Positions 33,251-42,133 of a stretch of DNA of 64,000 nucleotides are shown piece by piece. The first letter of the stretch is position 1; the number at the start of each line of letters is the position of its first letter. Under the pieces are notes generated by a model, which ran no database searches, was not told where the DNA came from, and saw only the letters and a list, made by a program, of their open reading frames with translations. The position numbers and the translations under genes are program-made. The DNA comes from Coprenecus sp949297365 (GTDB taxonomy: Bacteria > Bacteroidota > Bacteroidia > Bacteroidales > UBA932): the NCBI GenBank assembly GCA_963931055.1, contig OZ006987.1:2356001-2420000 (forward strand), written 5' to 3'.

Positions 33251-33835
33251 TCAGTGATGCCCGGCAAAATATTTCCAGAGGGGGCTGAGCATGGTGGCCT
33301 GGCGGATCTGGCCGGAGAGCATCAGCTCCAGGACTTCCTCACGGGTCTTCAGATGTACGCTGATGTCCTCGGTGGCCTCCAGATGCTGGCCGGTGATCTT
33401 CCGTACACCGGTGGCCACGAAGCTGTAGCAGTGGTTGTTGCTGGTGCTGGCGTTAGGTGCTGAGACGAGGCTGAGAGTCCATTCTCCGTCCCCGTAGCCG
33501 GTCTCCTCCAGCAGCTCGCGCCTGGCTGCCTGCTCCGGGGTCTCGCCTTTCTCGCAGACTCCTGCGGGAATTTCCCATCCTGCGGAGCCTATGCCGTGCC
33601 TGTACTGCCGCTCGATGATGAAGCGGCCTTCATCGGTGATGGCGATTACATTGACCCAGTCAGGGTATTCGAGGACGTAGAACTCGGGATTGATGTTGCC
33701 GTTGGGCAGGCGGACCTTGTCGCGTCTGGCGGTCAGCCACGGACGGCGGAAGAGATACTCGCTCTCCAGTACCGTCCACTTCATATCATCCTGCAGAACA
33801 TCATTCGCAGGCTCTTTCTGTATGTTTTCAGTCAT
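33251..33835 (-). CDS. NUDIX hydrolase (ADP-sugar pyrophosphatase-like)
   Basis: 194 residues. The Nudix box is GVCEKGETPEQAARRELLEETGYGD (Gx5Ex7REUxEExGU satisfied). The N-terminal domain-swap strand (VLESEYLFRRPWLTARRDKVRLPNG) and FIIERQYRHGIGSAGWEIPAG are like ADP-ribose pyrophosphatases. Substrate probably an ADP-sugar. Head of the nudix-mgsA-recG minus-strand set but 16 bp from mgsA at its 3' side. Confidence 0.9.
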   Translation of the reverse strand: MTENIQKEPANDVLQDDMKWTVLESEYLFRRPWLTARRDKVRLPNGNINPEFYVLEYPDWVNVIAITDEGRFIIERQYRHGIGSAGWEIPAGVCEKGETPEQAARRELLEETGYGDGEWTLSLVSAPNASTSNNHCYSFVATGVRKITGQHLEATEDISVHLKTREEVLELMLSGQIRQATMLSPLWKYFAGHH

Positions 33836-33851
33836 GGCTTTGTCCTGTCTT

Positions 33852-34322
33852 TCAGTTCTGTGACGTGGCTTCTTTCAGTTCGCGGTTGAGATAGCCGGAG
33901 TAGTCGCGTATCTTCCTGTCGTAGTCCTCCTTGAAAAGGGGCGAGGAAATGAGGAAATCGGCCGTGCTGCGGTTGTAGGCCGTGGGGACATTGTAGAGGT
34001 TGGAGATGCGCAGCAGGGCCTTTACGTCCACGTCGTGGGGCTGTGGCTGCATGGGGTCCCAGAAGAACACTATCATGTCGATGACCTCTTCAGCGATAAG
34101 CGCGCCAAGCTGCTGGTCTCCTCCGAGAGGACCGGATTTCAGGCGGGTGATGTTCAGGTCCTTCTGTCCGTCCTCCTCCAGGGCCTCCTGTACGAGGCGG
34201 CCGGTGGTGCCGGTGCATACCAGGCGGTATTTTTCCAGGGTGCCTCTGTTGAAGCGAACCCACTCTATCAGATCTCTCTTGCAGTTGTCGTGTGCCACTA
34301 GGGCAATGGTGCGTATTCTCAT
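33852..34322 (-). CDS. mgsA: Methylglyoxal synthase
   Basis: 156 residues. IALVAHDNCKRDLIEWV at the start, CTGTTGRLV for phosphate, SGPLGGDQQLGALIAE with the catalytic Asp, and FFWDPMQPQPHDVDVKALLRI. Converts dihydroxyacetone phosphate to methylglyoxal. Five bases after recG. Confidence 0.95.
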   Translation of the reverse strand: MRIRTIALVAHDNCKRDLIEWVRFNRGTLEKYRLVCTGTTGRLVQEALEEDGQKDLNITRLKSGPLGGDQQLGALIAEEVIDMIVFFWDPMQPQPHDVDVKALLRISNLYNVPTAYNRSTADFLISSPLFKEDYDRKIRDYSGYLNRELKEATSQN

Positions 34323-34327
34323 ATATC

Positions 34328-36442
34328 TTAACTTATGGTTGAATAATCAATAACTTCGCCGCCTTCCTGCCGGAGACGGTCCAGGCCTGTGCGGAGCAGG
34401 GCGGAGGACGGACTTTCAAGCAGGGGGTCGGCGGCCAGGATGTCGGCGGCGGCTGAGCGGGCCTGGGCCAGGATGGGGGAGTCCTTGCCGAGGTCGGCTA
34501 TCCGCAGGTCGAAGGCCAGACCGCTCTGCCGCGTACCTTCCATGTCGCCAGGGCCCCTCATGCGCAGGTCAGCCTCGGCCAGTTCGAAGCCGTCGCCGGT
34601 CGAGCACATCAGCTCAATCCTTTTGCGTGAGTCCTCGCTGAGCTTGTAGCCGGTCATGAGGATGCAGTAGGACTTCTCGGCTCCGCGTCCGACCCGGCCT
34701 CTAAGCTGGTGCAGTTGGGACAGACCGAAACGCTCCGCGCTTTCTATGACCATCACCGAGGCGTTGGGCACGTCCACGCCGACCTCGATGACCGATGTGG
34801 CTACCAGTATGTCGGCCTTGCCGTCGGCGAATAGCTTCATGTCGTGGGCCTTGTTCTCGTTGGTCTGCTGGCCGTGGACGACAGCCGTCACGAATTCCGG
34901 TGCGGGGAAATAGTTCACGACTGTCTGATAACCCTCTTCCAGGTTCTGATAGTCGAGTTTCTCGGACTCTTTGATAAGCGGATAGACGATGAAGGCCTGC
35001 CTGCCGCCTTTTATCTCTTTCTTGATGAAGTCGTACATCTTGTACCGCTGTCCTTCGGTCACGTGTATGGTCTGCACCGGCTTGCGGCCCGGAGGCAGCT
35101 CGTCGAGCACGGATACGTCCAGGTCTCCGTACAGGGTCATCGCTAAGGTACGCGGTATGGGCGTGGCGGTCATGACCAGGATATGCGGCGGCTCGGTCGA
35201 TTTGAGCCGGAGCCGGGCCCGCTGGTCCACGCCGAAGCGGTGCTGCTCGTCGATTACCACGAAGCCCAGGCGATGGAAGACCACGCTTTCCTCTATGACG
35301 GCATGAGTGCCTATGAGTATGTCGATGCTTCCGTCCCGCAGTCTCCCGTCTATCTCCCTTCGTTCCTTGGCCTTGGTGCTGCCCGTCAGCAGGGCGACCC
35401 TGACACCCGAGCCGGTCAGGCTGCGCTCGAAGTTGCGCCAGTGCTGCACCGCCAGCACCTCGGTCGGAGCCATGATGCAGGCCTGGTAGCCGTTGTCCAC
35501 CGCGATGAGGGCAGAGAGCATGGCCACCATCGTCTTGCCGCTGCCCACATCTCCCTGCAGGAGGCGGTTCATCTGCTTTCCGGACACGGTATCGCGGCGT
35601 ATCTCCTTGATGACCCGTTTCTGAGCTCCCGTCAGCTCATAGGGCAGGTGGCTGTAGCACCAGTTGAATGCCTCTCCGACTTTCCGGAAAAGTATGCCGG
35701 ACGAGCCGCTCATCCTTACGTTCTTCTGCCGCAGCAAGGACAGCTGCAGGAAGAACAGCTCCTCGAATTTCAGACGGTACCGGGCCGCTTCCAGGCTTCT
35801 TATATCCTTGGGAAAATGTATATTGCTCAGGGCAAATGCCAGGGACGGCAGCTTGTTGGCCGCAATGACCTCCTGGGGCAGGGTCTCCCGGATGAGTCCA
35901 TGGATCTTCTGCTGGAGAGTCTGCTGCAGCTTGGCGAATACCTTGACGGAGATGCCGTTGTTGCGCAGCTTGTCGGTGCTGGAATAGATGCCTATGAGTG
36001 TTGACGGCCAGGATGAGGTGCCGCTTTCCCCGACCGGGTCCAGCTCCGGGTGTACCATGTTCCAGGTGCCGTTGAACAGGGAAGGCTTTCCGAAGACTAT
36101 GTACTCCTTGTTGGCCGAGATTTTGTCCTGAATCCATTTGCCCCCCTTGAAGAACACCAGGTCGATGGTGCCGCTCTCGTCCCTGAGGGTTGCGATCAGG
36201 CGGCGGCCCTTGCCCTCCCCGGCAGCGGATGTCCTCACGATCCTGCCTCGGAGCTGAATGTATGCCGTGGCGGAGTCTATCTCTGCGATAGAGTACACCT
36301 TGCTCCGGTCGATGTACCGGAAGGGAAAGGTGTAGAGCATATCTCCGAAAGTGCGGATGCCGAGCTCCTTTTCCAGGAGTCCGGCCCTCTTTTCCCCGAT
36401 GCCGGGCAGATATTTTATTTCCCTGTCAAGAATGTAGGACAT
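34328..36442 (-). CDS. recG: ATP-dependent DNA helicase RecG
   Basis: 704 residues, full length. N-terminal wedge domain with GIGEKRAGLLEKELGI and an OB fold; Walker A LLQGDVGSGKTMVAML, DEQH box VVIDEQHRFGVDQR, motif III TATPIPRTLAM, motif VI QLRGRVGRG and the C-terminal region with LRMRGPGDMEGTRQSG. Reverses stalled forks and branch-migrates Holliday junctions. Its -7 box TAAATTTG (36447-36454, minus strand) lies only 5 bp before the ATG, so the mRNA may have almost no leader. Confidence 0.96.
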   Translation of the reverse strand: MSYILDREIKYLPGIGEKRAGLLEKELGIRTFGDMLYTFPFRYIDRSKVYSIAEIDSATAYIQLRGRIVRTSAAGEGKGRRLIATLRDESGTIDLVFFKGGKWIQDKISANKEYIVFGKPSLFNGTWNMVHPELDPVGESGTSSWPSTLIGIYSSTDKLRNNGISVKVFAKLQQTLQQKIHGLIRETLPQEVIAANKLPSLAFALSNIHFPKDIRSLEAARYRLKFEELFFLQLSLLRQKNVRMSGSSGILFRKVGEAFNWCYSHLPYELTGAQKRVIKEIRRDTVSGKQMNRLLQGDVGSGKTMVAMLSALIAVDNGYQACIMAPTEVLAVQHWRNFERSLTGSGVRVALLTGSTKAKERREIDGRLRDGSIDILIGTHAVIEESVVFHRLGFVVIDEQHRFGVDQRARLRLKSTEPPHILVMTATPIPRTLAMTLYGDLDVSVLDELPPGRKPVQTIHVTEGQRYKMYDFIKKEIKGGRQAFIVYPLIKESEKLDYQNLEEGYQTVVNYFPAPEFVTAVVHGQQTNENKAHDMKLFADGKADILVATSVIEVGVDVPNASVMVIESAERFGLSQLHQLRGRVGRGAEKSYCILMTGYKLSEDSRKRIELMCSTGDGFELAEADLRMRGPGDMEGTRQSGLAFDLRIADLGKDSPILAQARSAAADILAADPLLESPSSALLRTGLDRLRQEGGEVIDYSTIS

Positions 36443-36446
36443 AAGG

Positions 36447-36464
36447 CAAATTTAAGTAATTTTG
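36447..36464. promoter_or_regulatory. Back-to-back -7 boxes for recG and pdxA
   Basis: Minus-strand TAAATTTG (36454-36447) and plus-strand TAATTTTG (36457-36464) are two bases apart. The pdxA ATG follows 37 bp later; the recG ATG only 5 bp later. Confidence 0.55.
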
Positions 36465-36501
36465 CATCCTTAATGTCATTTTAATCCAAAAATGTGAAAT
36501 T

Positions 36502-37584
36502 ATGGATAGAAAAATTATAATAGGAATAACGCAGGGAGATACCAACGGAGTGGGCTATGAGGTCATAATCAAGTCCTTGACTGATGCCCGTCTGCTTGAT
36601 ATCTGCGTTCCTGTCGTATACGGCTCGTCGAGGGCCTTCGGTTTCTACAAGAAGCAGCTGCCGGACACGGACAGCCTTAATACCAATATCATCAACACAG
36701 CCAAGGATTTTCATCCCAAGAGGGTCAATATCATCAACTGCGTGCCGGATAATTTCCGCATCGATCCCGGTCAGCCCGCCCCTGAAAGTGCCAATGCGGC
36801 TCTGATCGCCTTGACGGAGGCTGTGAAGGATCTCAGGAACGGGGATCTGGACGCGATGGTCACTGCTCCGCTTAATAAGAAGGCAGTCGCCCTGCATTTC
36901 CCTGGATTTACAGGACACACCGAGTTCCTTATCAACGAGTTCGGAGTCAAGGACGGTCTTATGTTCCTGGTTGCCGACAAGATGAGAGTGGGTGTGGTGA
37001 CCAATCATCTGCCTCTGTCTCAGGTGCCTTCCGCACTTACCACGGAGATGATTCTGAGCAAGCTCTGTCTGATGGACGCCTCGCTCAGGAGGGATTTCGG
37101 CATCATCCGCCCGAGGATAGCCGTGCTGGGTCTGAATCCTCATTCGGGAGACGGCGGAATGCTCGGCCGCGAGGAGATAGAGATTATCAATCCGGCCATA
37201 GAGGCGGCTGGGCAGGAGAATATCCTGGCGTTCGGGGCCTATTCGCCTGACGGTTTCTTCAGCACCCATCAGCAGTACAACTTCGACGCAGTGCTGGCCA
37301 TGTACCACGACCAGGGACTGATTCCGTTCAAGGCTCTGGCCTTCGATACGGGAGTCAACTTCACCGCCGGCCTGCCGGTAGTGCGCACGGCCCCGGACCA
37401 CGGTACGGCATACGAGCTGGCCGGAAAGGGTACGGCCAATCCTATGCCCATGAAGTCAGCGATATACGAGGCTATAGACATCGTCCGCAACCGCTGGAAC
37501 TACGATCAGATGAGGGAGAATGTCCTTAAGTCCGCACCGGCTCAGGAAGGCGGCTCCAAGGGCGGAGTAAGAGGACCGGTCTAG
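36502..37584 (+). CDS. pdxA: 4-hydroxythreonine-4-phosphate dehydrogenase
   Basis: 360 residues. IGITQGDTNGVGYEVIIKSL at the N-terminus; metal-binding His residues in FPGFTGHTEFLI, MYHDQGLIPFKAL and APDHGTAYELAGKG; TAPLNKKAV for substrate binding. Pyridoxal phosphate pathway (DXP-dependent branch). A Gly/Lys-rich C-terminal tail is an ordinary extension. Confidence 0.95.
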   Translation: MDRKIIIGITQGDTNGVGYEVIIKSLTDARLLDICVPVVYGSSRAFGFYKKQLPDTDSLNTNIINTAKDFHPKRVNIINCVPDNFRIDPGQPAPESANAALIALTEAVKDLRNGDLDAMVTAPLNKKAVALHFPGFTGHTEFLINEFGVKDGLMFLVADKMRVGVVTNHLPLSQVPSALTTEMILSKLCLMDASLRRDFGIIRPRIAVLGLNPHSGDGGMLGREEIEIINPAIEAAGQENILAFGAYSPDGFFSTHQQYNFDAVLAMYHDQGLIPFKALAFDTGVNFTAGLPVVRTAPDHGTAYELAGKGTANPMPMKSAIYEAIDIVRNRWNYDQMRENVLKSAPAQEGGSKGGVRGPV

Positions 37585-37595
37585 TGTCTTGAGCG

Positions 37596-38063
37596 ATGTG
37601 TGCGGAGAGAAAGCAGTTGCCGATAGAGATATTTACCGACGGCTCGTCCAGGGGCAATCCAGGCCCGGGCGGTTACGGGGTCATACTGCGTTGCGGAGAG
37701 CATTACAAGGAACTCTCGGAGGGCTTTCCGGAGACGACCAACAACCGTATGGAGCTTACGGCGGTCATCGTCGGGCTGGAGGCTGTCAGGCGTCCTAATG
37801 CCGAGATTATCCTGTACAGTGACTCGCGGTATGTGGTGGACTCGGTCAACAAGGGCTGGGTCTTCGGCTGGGAGCGCAAACGGTTCGAGAAACGGCTCAA
37901 TGCCGATCTCTGGATTCGCTTTTTGGAGGTCTACCGCCGTCACCGGGTCCGTTTCGTCTGGGTGAAGGGCCATGCCGACAATCCGATGAACAACCGTTGT
38001 GACCAGTTGGCCGTGGCCGCGGCTACCGCTGTGCAGAATAAGGCAAAAACCGATGAGAACTAA
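37596..38063 (+). CDS. rnhA: Ribonuclease HI
   Basis: 155 residues. Catalytic residues visible: Asp in IFTDGSSRGNPGPGGYG, Glu in NNRMELTAVI, Asp in LYSDSRYVVDSV, and the C-terminal His/Asp in VKGHADNPMNNRCDQLA. Eleven bases after pdxA, six before the next gene. Confidence 0.95.
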   Translation: MCAERKQLPIEIFTDGSSRGNPGPGGYGVILRCGEHYKELSEGFPETTNNRMELTAVIVGLEAVRRPNAEIILYSDSRYVVDSVNKGWVFGWERKRFEKRLNADLWIRFLEVYRRHRVRFVWVKGHADNPMNNRCDQLAVAAATAVQNKAKTDEN

Positions 38064-38069
38064 GTAACT

Positions 38070-38663
38070 ATGAATGTACATACCGACCTGCCGCAGGTGG
38101 CGGCATTGAGACTGGCCGTGGAGCGGCGGCTGGGACGCAGCCTGGCCTGCCGGAGTGATTTCGCCATACTTGTGTCAGAGATAGAGCGTGTCACCAGAGA
38201 GCATATAGCGGAGAATACGCTTAGGCGGATATGGGGCCGCATGAAAAGTTACGATACTGTGTTCGGCCGGACTTTGGACGTGCTCAGCCGCTATGCTGGA
38301 TTTGACGGCTGGGATGCTTTCTGCGCTCATCTCAGGGAAGTGGCCGGGACAGAGTCTGATCTGGTGCGGGACGGCCGGTCAGTTAAGACGGAAGATCTGC
38401 GGGTAGGGGACAGGTTGCGGATAGGCTGGCTGCCGGACCGTCTGTGCGTGGTGGAGTTCGGAGGAGGCCGTACGTTCAGGGCCGTGGAGACAGAGAATTC
38501 CACGATGCGGCCCGGGGATACCTTTGAGTGCGGAATGTTCATCCTCGGATATCCGCTTGCAGTCGATAATTTCGTACATGACTCCGAGACCGTACCCCGC
38601 TATGTTATGGGTACGGACCACGGGCTTACGACTTTGGAACAATTAAAATCATCTGATTTATGA
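38070..38663 (+). CDS. Uncharacterised protein translationally coupled to a Hanks-type kinase
   Basis: 197 residues, no signal peptide. The first ~85 residues are helical (VERRLGRSLACRSDFAILVSEIERV, ENTLRRIWGRMKSYDTVFGRTLDVLSRYAGFDGWDAFC); the GF-x-x-WDAFC ending recurs in Bacteroidetes helical domains of unknown function. The C-terminal half is beta-rich (VGDRLRIGWLPDRLCVVEF, GDTFECGMFILGYPLAVDN) and ends with a conserved-looking VPRYVMGTDHGLTTLEQL. Its stop overlaps the kinase start by 4 bp, so it is probably a kinase substrate, regulator or adaptor. I do not recognise the family. Confidence 0.55.
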   Translation: MNVHTDLPQVAALRLAVERRLGRSLACRSDFAILVSEIERVTREHIAENTLRRIWGRMKSYDTVFGRTLDVLSRYAGFDGWDAFCAHLREVAGTESDLVRDGRSVKTEDLRVGDRLRIGWLPDRLCVVEFGGGRTFRAVETENSTMRPGDTFECGMFILGYPLAVDNFVHDSETVPRYVMGTDHGLTTLEQLKSSDL

Positions 38664-40180
38664 AAATACATTCCGGTTCAGTGGATGTTTCCGGCGTTTC
38701 GGGACAGGATGGTATCGTCATCTTGGGGACAATAAGCGAGGGTAGGATGTTCCGAACCCTGAAAGCCAGGCACGGAACGAGGTACGTGGCTCTTAAAGCA
38801 GCCGTCGAGGACAATGCGATGTCTGTCTCGCTTCTCAGGCGGGAGTATGAGCTGTGCAGGGACCTGTCGCATCCCTGCGTGGTGAGTATTTTAGGATTCG
38901 AGGAGGATACTCCTGCCGGTCCCGCAATCGAGATGGAGTACATCTCGGGGCGTACTCTGGATGAGTTCGTGGCGACGGCTCCCTCTGCCGCTCAGCGCAG
39001 GGCAGTGCTCAATGATATTCTGGACGGAATGGATTATCTGCATCACCGGGGTATCCTGCACAACGACCTCAAGCCGGACAATATCGTGGTCAATGCCAAT
39101 GGGGCCGCCCGTATCATAGATTTCGGGTTGTCGGTCAGCGAGGACAGTGTCTATGCCGGAACCCTCGGAGGCACTTGCGGCTATTCTGCACCGGAGGTTC
39201 TGGACGGACGCGGCTCAGCCGGAGCAGCATCGGATATATATTCTGTTGGCAAGATAATCAATCTGCTTTTCGGAGGCCGCCGCTATCGTCGCGTGGCCCG
39301 GCGTTGCTGCTGCCCCGAGCCTACAAAGCGTTTCCAGAGTGTCACGGACATCCGCAAGGCCATGTCTGCGGCGGGGCGTCGTCCTTATGTGCTTACGGGA
39401 GTGGCCGTCTTACTGATTGTGCTCATGGGTCTTATGTATGTTTATGAAAGGATCGGCCGCAATGTCGACACTCAGATAGACAGCTACAGCAAGCAGGTTC
39501 TCGACATGACTGGAGAGATGTATCAGGAAGCTGTGGATGAGATGAAGACGGTTGCTGCCAACATACCTGTTGATTCCATGGTGGACAGTCATATTGAGCA
39601 GCAGAATAATATGGCCAGGGACAAATTTGAGCAATTGATGGAAAAGGCGGCTGCGGAAACCGACTGGTTCTATCAGGAGGCATTGGACAGCATTAAGAAT
39701 GCTCCGGACAAGGCAACCTGTATTGGCTCACTTTCTTTGTTCTATACACGACTGGGTGCATATCAGGATTCGGTAATGAGGTCTCATCCTGTGTCTCAGG
39801 ATGATTTCCCTCCAGAAACCAAAAGTGCCTTGGAAGTAACCCGCAGGTATATGATTGTTGTTGACTCAATATTCGAGTCCCTGCCTGAAAATCTTGCATT
39901 GGAAAAGTTCAGGGAATCGCTGCCTGGTGATATGGAGCGGTTGAGCCGGCAGGTGTGGACTGAGATTCAGACGCAGAAAAGCATTGACTCAAATTATTAT
40001 ATCCTAAGTGATATTTTGCGTACAGTTTATGGGGCTCATGGTGAGGAGGGACGCTTGAACGCTTATGTGGATTCAGTGATGAAATTGTATCCTAAATTGG
40101 CAAAGCAGCAGGTACGCCTCGAAGTATCAAGGGCATGGAAACCGCATGGAGACTCGCTTAGAGCCCGTATAGCCCGATGA
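38660..40180 (+). CDS. Hanks-type Ser/Thr protein kinase with one membrane span
   Basis: 506 residues. Kinase domain about 10-240: Lys46 in YVALKAA, catalytic loop HNDLKPDN (Asp136; HND replaces HRD), DFG at 154-156, APE at 177-179. The glycine loop is degenerate (LGTISEGRMF). One membrane helix at about 243-262, then about 240 extracytoplasmic, mostly helical residues with no PASTA repeats. CCC near 217-219 (RRCCCPEP) is odd. Probably senses an envelope signal. Co-transcribed with the coupled 197-residue protein, followed by a terminator. Confidence 0.9.
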   Translation: MKIHSGSVDVSGVSGQDGIVILGTISEGRMFRTLKARHGTRYVALKAAVEDNAMSVSLLRREYELCRDLSHPCVVSILGFEEDTPAGPAIEMEYISGRTLDEFVATAPSAAQRRAVLNDILDGMDYLHHRGILHNDLKPDNIVVNANGAARIIDFGLSVSEDSVYAGTLGGTCGYSAPEVLDGRGSAGAASDIYSVGKIINLLFGGRRYRRVARRCCCPEPTKRFQSVTDIRKAMSAAGRRPYVLTGVAVLLIVLMGLMYVYERIGRNVDTQIDSYSKQVLDMTGEMYQEAVDEMKTVAANIPVDSMVDSHIEQQNNMARDKFEQLMEKAAAETDWFYQEALDSIKNAPDKATCIGSLSLFYTRLGAYQDSVMRSHPVSQDDFPPETKSALEVTRRYMIVVDSIFESLPENLALEKFRESLPGDMERLSRQVWTEIQTQKSIDSNYYILSDILRTVYGAHGEEGRLNAYVDSVMKLYPKLAKQQVRLEVSRAWKPHGDSLRARIAR

Positions 40181-40194
40181 GACTTCGTAAAATA

Positions 40195-40238
40195 AAAGCG
40201 GGTGTGGCAAAATCCAAATCTGCTACACCCACTTTCTT
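40195..40238. terminator. Terminator between the kinase and the small membrane gene
   Basis: AAAGCGGGTGTGGCA (40195-40209) pairs with TGCTACACCCACTTT (40221-40235) with one mismatch and one G-T, followed by TCTTT. With A-rich sequence on the left side it can serve both converging strands. Confidence 0.8.
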
Positions 40239-40294
40239 TAAGGTGCATCTTATCTATTTTGGTACACTGCCTTAAACTGTCAGTGTGTCAGCTC

Positions 40295-40490
40295 TTACAG
40301 CATTATGACCGTTGCCAGCAGGATAAGCAGGATTACTGACAGCAGGGAGATAATCAGGCCTGCGATGGAAAGTCCTCTGGGTTGTCTGAATACTCCGATT
40401 AACGAGAATATGAATCCGAGAGGACCTAAAATCCAACCGATGATGGTTCCTACTACCGGAATCCAGATGATATCCGCCGCCGTTTTTCAT
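40295..40490 (-). pseudogene. Small two-helix membrane protein with an apparent frameshift at its start
   Basis: In one minus frame a clear membrane protein can be read: DIIWIPVVGTIIGWILGPLG, then GVFRQPRGLSIAGLIISLLS and LLILLATVIML before a stop at 40295. That frame has no ATG; it is closed by TGA directly before. The ATG at 40490 with AAA AAC is one base out of frame across a run of five A (T on the plus strand, 40483-40487). Removing one A gives MKTAADIIWIPVV and a 64-residue protein. Either the gene is inactive, the run is misread, or expression needs slippage. It follows the WG-repeat gene. Confidence 0.55.
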
Positions 40491-40516
40491 AAAGTCAGGT
40501 GTGGGTCCCGGTACTT

Positions 40517-41638
40517 TTACCAGAACAGGTCTTCCAGGCTGCTCCGCAGGCTCTCACCTTCTGTAATTACGTACAACATATCGTCGAAATCCTCGTCAAC
40601 GCTCTCGTAATCCTCCGCATCAGATTCGGTTAAGTTTTCGACTACATCTCCATCGGTGTCGATGATGCTGTATATGGCCTCATATTCCTCTTCATCTTCG
40701 TCGTATCCTTTTACGATGACAGTCAGTGCTTTGCCGTTACGGAAGCTGTCTGCAGCGTCGTATTTGCAGGGAATGGCGATTTCTCCCTTTTTGTTGATGT
40801 ATCCGAATTTCATATTGTCCGTGTCACATACGACGATCATGCCGTCGTGAAATTTCTCTGCGGGCAGGATCCCATTAGGGAAGGTGAATTCTATCTGCCC
40901 TTTATTATTCAGCGCGTGTATTTTGTCGCCTTTGTAGACTATGGCGAAACCGTCGCTATAGTCATGTCCGTCATCGTATTCAGCGGCAGTTATCAGATCA
41001 CCCTTTTTGTTGATGTATCCGTATCCGCTTTTCGTCTCAACAAGCGCAGCCCCCTCGGAGAAGTTGTAAGCATCCTTGAATGTCATGGCAATGACTACTT
41101 CTCCTTTATTATTGATATAGCCGTAATTCCCGTCCTTATAGACCCATGTCAGCCCTTCATGGAAATCATCACCTGCGTCACTGTAGTCTGTAGCCGATAT
41201 TATCTCGCCTTTAGTGTTGATGTATCCGTATCCTTTTTCCGTTTTTACAAGTGCGGCTCCATCAGAGAAATCGTGTGCACTTATAAATTTAAAGTCAATG
41301 ACTTCTTTGCCTTTGGTGTTTATGTATCCATATTTTCCATCCCTGTATGCATATGCAAGTCCGTCATGAAAGGTGCTGGAGGCTATTATGTATTTGACTT
41401 CCGTGACTTCTTTCCCTTTCTTGTTTATATAACCGTATTGGCCGGAATAATAATTACCTATCATTACACGTGCCAGACCACTGCTGAAATCTGAGATGTC
41501 ATCGTATTTGGCAACGGCTTGGGTGTAAGCCTTTTTGCTCATTACTTCCTCTGCAGGACCTTCGGCTCCTCCGCCGCAGGACGTGACTGCCATGACAGAT
41601 ACAACTGCGGCAATCATAGTGATAAAAGTTTTTTTCAT
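40517..41638 (-). CDS. WG-repeat lipoprotein
   Basis: 373 residues. Signal peptide with lipobox VTSC (about residue 21). The mature part is built of about seven WG-type repeats, each with YGYIN-x-KG-E followed by a strand and F-x-DGLA-x-V (for example YGYINTKGKEVIDFKF, YGYINNKGEVVIAMTF, FGYINKKGEIAIPCKY). The C-terminus is very acidic (EDEEEYEA, DAEDYESVDEDFDDM). WG repeats form a beta-propeller-like surface for protein binding; exact role unknown. Its upstream region contains the bipartite motif at 41688-41725 and a weak -7 box. Confidence 0.88.
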   Translation of the reverse strand: MKKTFITMIAAVVSVMAVTSCGGGAEGPAEEVMSKKAYTQAVAKYDDISDFSSGLARVMIGNYYSGQYGYINKKGKEVTEVKYIIASSTFHDGLAYAYRDGKYGYINTKGKEVIDFKFISAHDFSDGAALVKTEKGYGYINTKGEIISATDYSDAGDDFHEGLTWVYKDGNYGYINNKGEVVIAMTFKDAYNFSEGAALVETKSGYGYINKKGDLITAAEYDDGHDYSDGFAIVYKGDKIHALNNKGQIEFTFPNGILPAEKFHDGMIVVCDTDNMKFGYINKKGEIAIPCKYDAADSFRNGKALTVIVKGYDEDEEEYEAIYSIIDTDGDVVENLTESDAEDYESVDEDFDDMLYVITEGESLRSSLEDLFW

Positions 41639-41687
41639 ATTATTGAAGTATTAAAGTTTGTAGTCATTTTTCTGAAAACAAAGATGC

Positions 41688-41725
41688 GGAATATTCCTCA
41701 ATGCTCTCCAGCCCTTTTTGGCCCT
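41688..41725. promoter_or_regulatory. Bipartite motif, copy 1
   Basis: GGAATATT (41688-41695), 15 bases, GCCCTTTTTGGCCCT (41711-41725). The same two blocks with the same spacing occur at 53486-53523. Possibly a binding site upstream of the WG-repeat gene. Confidence 0.45.
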
Positions 41726-41738
41726 AATTTTCGTAAAC

Positions 41739-41984
41739 GATTATCCGCAAAGATATTCCCCGTATGCGGTGAGAGTTATCCATGAAGCACCCTTCGGTTT
41801 GTCAATGTGCTGATTCCAAGGAATGTATCTCTGATGCAGGGGCTCTATGGCCTGAAAAAACAGACCATACCGCAACTACATTTGGCGATCGCTGATTTAC
41901 AGTCTGTTATAGTCGGCATCGGTGCCTTATGGTCTGACTGAGGAATGTGTAAGGTGCAGGATATAGGGGTGTTTGCGGATAATC
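41739..41984. repeat. Segment flanked by perfect 13-bp inverted repeats (possible inverton)
   Basis: GATTATCCGCAAA at 41739-41751 and its exact reverse complement TTTGCGGATAATC at 41972-41984. The enclosed segment has one TAnnTTTG box (41877-41884, plus strand). A third, direct partial copy TTATCCGCAAA lies in the 3' end of hipB around 42419-42429. Confidence 0.45.
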
Positions 41985-42083
41985 ATTAAAAATTTTATAC
42001 AACCTTCTTGCTCATTTGGCCATATTTCCGCAATTCCGTATGGATTTGAGGACGTCGGTGAATGCTTATTGAGATATAATGTG

Positions 42084-42091
42084 TATCTTTG
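42084..42091 (+). promoter_or_regulatory. Promoter -7 box for hipBA
   Basis: TATCTTTG, 42 bp upstream of the ATG at 42134. Confidence 0.6.
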
Positions 42092-42133
42092 TAAAAATAA
42101 TATTTTATTTGTTATGCGTATAATGATGGGCTT

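Larger units (their letters stand above)
41639..42133. other. 495-bp intergenic region between the WG-repeat gene and hipB
   Basis: No ORF that I trust. It holds the bipartite motif (41688-41725), a perfect 13-bp inverted repeat (41739-41751 and 41972-41984) enclosing a TACATTTG box at 41877-41884 that points to hipB, and the hipB promoter box TATCTTTG at 42084-42091. Confidence 0.6.
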
